Shown one piece after another: positions 13,324 to 13,918 of a DNA stretch of 13,918 nt. A program made the translations under genes and the position numbers. Positions within the stretch are counted from its first letter, which is position 1. Each line of letters starts with the position of its first letter. A model generated the notes under the pieces. The model was not told the DNA's origin. It saw nothing but the letters and a program-made list of their open reading frames with translations, and searched no databases. Source of the stretch: an uncultured Collinsella sp. (lineage in GTDB: Bacteria > Actinomycetota > Coriobacteriia > Coriobacteriales > Coriobacteriaceae); contig UQZM01000052.1 in assembly GCA_900545615.1 (NCBI GenBank), forward strand, positions 1-13,918, read 5' to 3'.

Positions 13324-13758
13324 CTACTCACCGGTTTCGATGCGCTCCGGCGTGCTCTCGTGGTAGATGAGCGTAAACGTACCGATCTGGACGGAAGAAC
13401 CGTCGTGCAGCGGGGCTGCATTGACGATGGCACCGTCGACCCAGGTGCCATTGAGCGAGCCCAAGTCCTCGATGCGAGCGCCGAGGCCCTCGCGAATAAT
13501 GCGCGCGTGGCTGCGCGAAACGGTCATGTCATTGAGGAAGATGCCGTTCGCAGGATCGCGGCCGATGGTGGTCACGTCGTCCTCGAGTTCAAAAGCGGCA
13601 CCAGTCTGCGGACCCTTGACGATGGACAGAACGGGGGCGGTGATGCGCACGTTGGCCATGAGGTCGGGAACGGTGACGTCGCTTGAAGGAACGCGGAATA
13701 CGCAGGTAGCGTCCGCGGTCTTATCATTCTGAGGCATATTGTTAACCATGTTGTCCAT
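13324..13758 (-). CDS. FHA-domain protein, GarA/OdhI-like
   Basis: This small FHA phosphopeptide-binding protein is like GarA (mycobacteria) and OdhI (corynebacteria), which bind and inhibit 2-oxoglutarate-using enzymes until phosphorylated by Ser/Thr kinases. I set the start at 13758 (144 aa), preceded by AGGGG at five bases; a further upstream ATG at 13791 has no ribosome site. The N-terminal tail has DATCVFR at residues 16-22, aligning with the ETTSVFR phosphorylation motif of GarA; Thr18 corresponds to the second Thr (PknB site), the first Thr is Ala17. The FHA domain (about 55-130) shows TTIGRDP, NDMTVSRSHARI and DLGSLNGTWVDG, the Arg, Ser/His and Asn-Gly residues of phosphothreonine binding. 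The regulatory target in this organism is unknown. Confidence 0.88.
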   Translation of the reverse strand: MDNMVNNMPQNDKTADATCVFRVPSSDVTVPDLMANVRITAPVLSIVKGPQTGAAFELEDDVTTIGRDPANGIFLNDMTVSRSHARIIREGLGARIEDLGSLNGTWVDGAIVNAAPLHDGSSVQIGTFTLIYHESTPERIETGE

Positions 13759-13824
13759 GACAACCCCTAACTTATCGCGGACCTGCCGCAAATAATGAAC
13801 CGTACGTAATCATACCCCAACGAA

Positions 13825-13918
13825 TCAGTCTTCGATTTCAGGGTTCAGAAAGTCGATGTCCTCGTCCTCGGGATGCGCGAGAGCCTGTTTAATGGCCGCT
13901 CCGCCCTTAATGGAGTAG
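13825..13918 (-). CDS. C-terminus of an unidentified protein (5' partial)
   Basis: An open minus-strand frame enters from the right edge and ends at TGA (13827-13825), giving 30 visible residues. It reads YSIKGGAAIKQALAHP, then an acidic end EDEDIDFLNPEIED. Codon use resembles the neighbours and the acidic tail looks genuine, but I cannot name a family. It lies 66 bases upstream of the FHA gene in the same direction. The gap holds a TATGAT -10-like hexamer (13814-13809, minus strand), so the FHA gene may have its own start point. Confidence 0.6.
   Translation of the reverse strand, partial: YSIKGGAAIKQALAHPEDEDIDFLNPEIED

Overview
The window looks like a chromosomal housekeeping segment of a moderately GC-rich actinobacterium. 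A Coriobacteriia member such as Collinsella is my best guess, but this is inference from gene content, not a database match. The main clue is that two actinobacterial gene neighbourhoods are preserved. One is lexA divergent from a LysM membrane protein followed by nrdR, as in lexA-Rv2719c-nrdR of Mycobacterium tuberculosis and lexA-divS-nrdR of Corynebacterium. The other is a GarA/OdhI-like FHA gene directly before a MerR-type gene, as in Rv1827-Rv1828. I see no insertion sequences with transposases, phage genes, CRISPR arrays, tRNAs or rRNAs.

Layout. Bases 1-3202 (+) carry miaB (5' end cut off by the window), miaA and hflX. Each junction is a one-base TAATG overlap, so this is a coupled tRNA-modification/ribosome-GTPase operon. 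Bases 3187-4535 (-) carry lexA followed by a membrane acyltransferase (DUF1624/HGSNAT-type), again joined by a TAATG overlap. The acyltransferase runs convergently into the end of hflX with 16 bases of overlap. The lexA/LysM intergenic region holds three SOS-box-like sites and a good promoter for the LysM gene. Bases 4696-6091 (+) carry the LysM protein (probable SOS division inhibitor), nrdR and dut, linking damage response to dNTP supply. A perfect 12-bp inverted repeat buries the nrdR start codon.

Bases 6092-6483 are non-coding between convergent genes and hold three long hairpins. The two outer ones share an almost identical loop but have entirely different, internally complementary stems. 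Bases 6484-7785 (-) encode a GT28 glycolipid glycosyltransferase, divergent from trxB (7903-8841, +). A terminator, a DUF1836 gene (8995-9606, +) and a bidirectional terminator shared with degV (9680-10546, -) follow. Bases 10711-13758 (-) form a likely operon FHA, MerR, apt, NlpC/P60 hydrolase. The C-terminal 30 codons of an unidentified gene lie at the right edge.

The most notable items are the conserved-loop/variable-stem hairpin pair, the nrdR start-codon hairpin, the SOS operator layout that also places an acyltransferase in the lexA transcript, and related TATCTAGT/ACTAGATA sites near the DUF1836 and degV genes.
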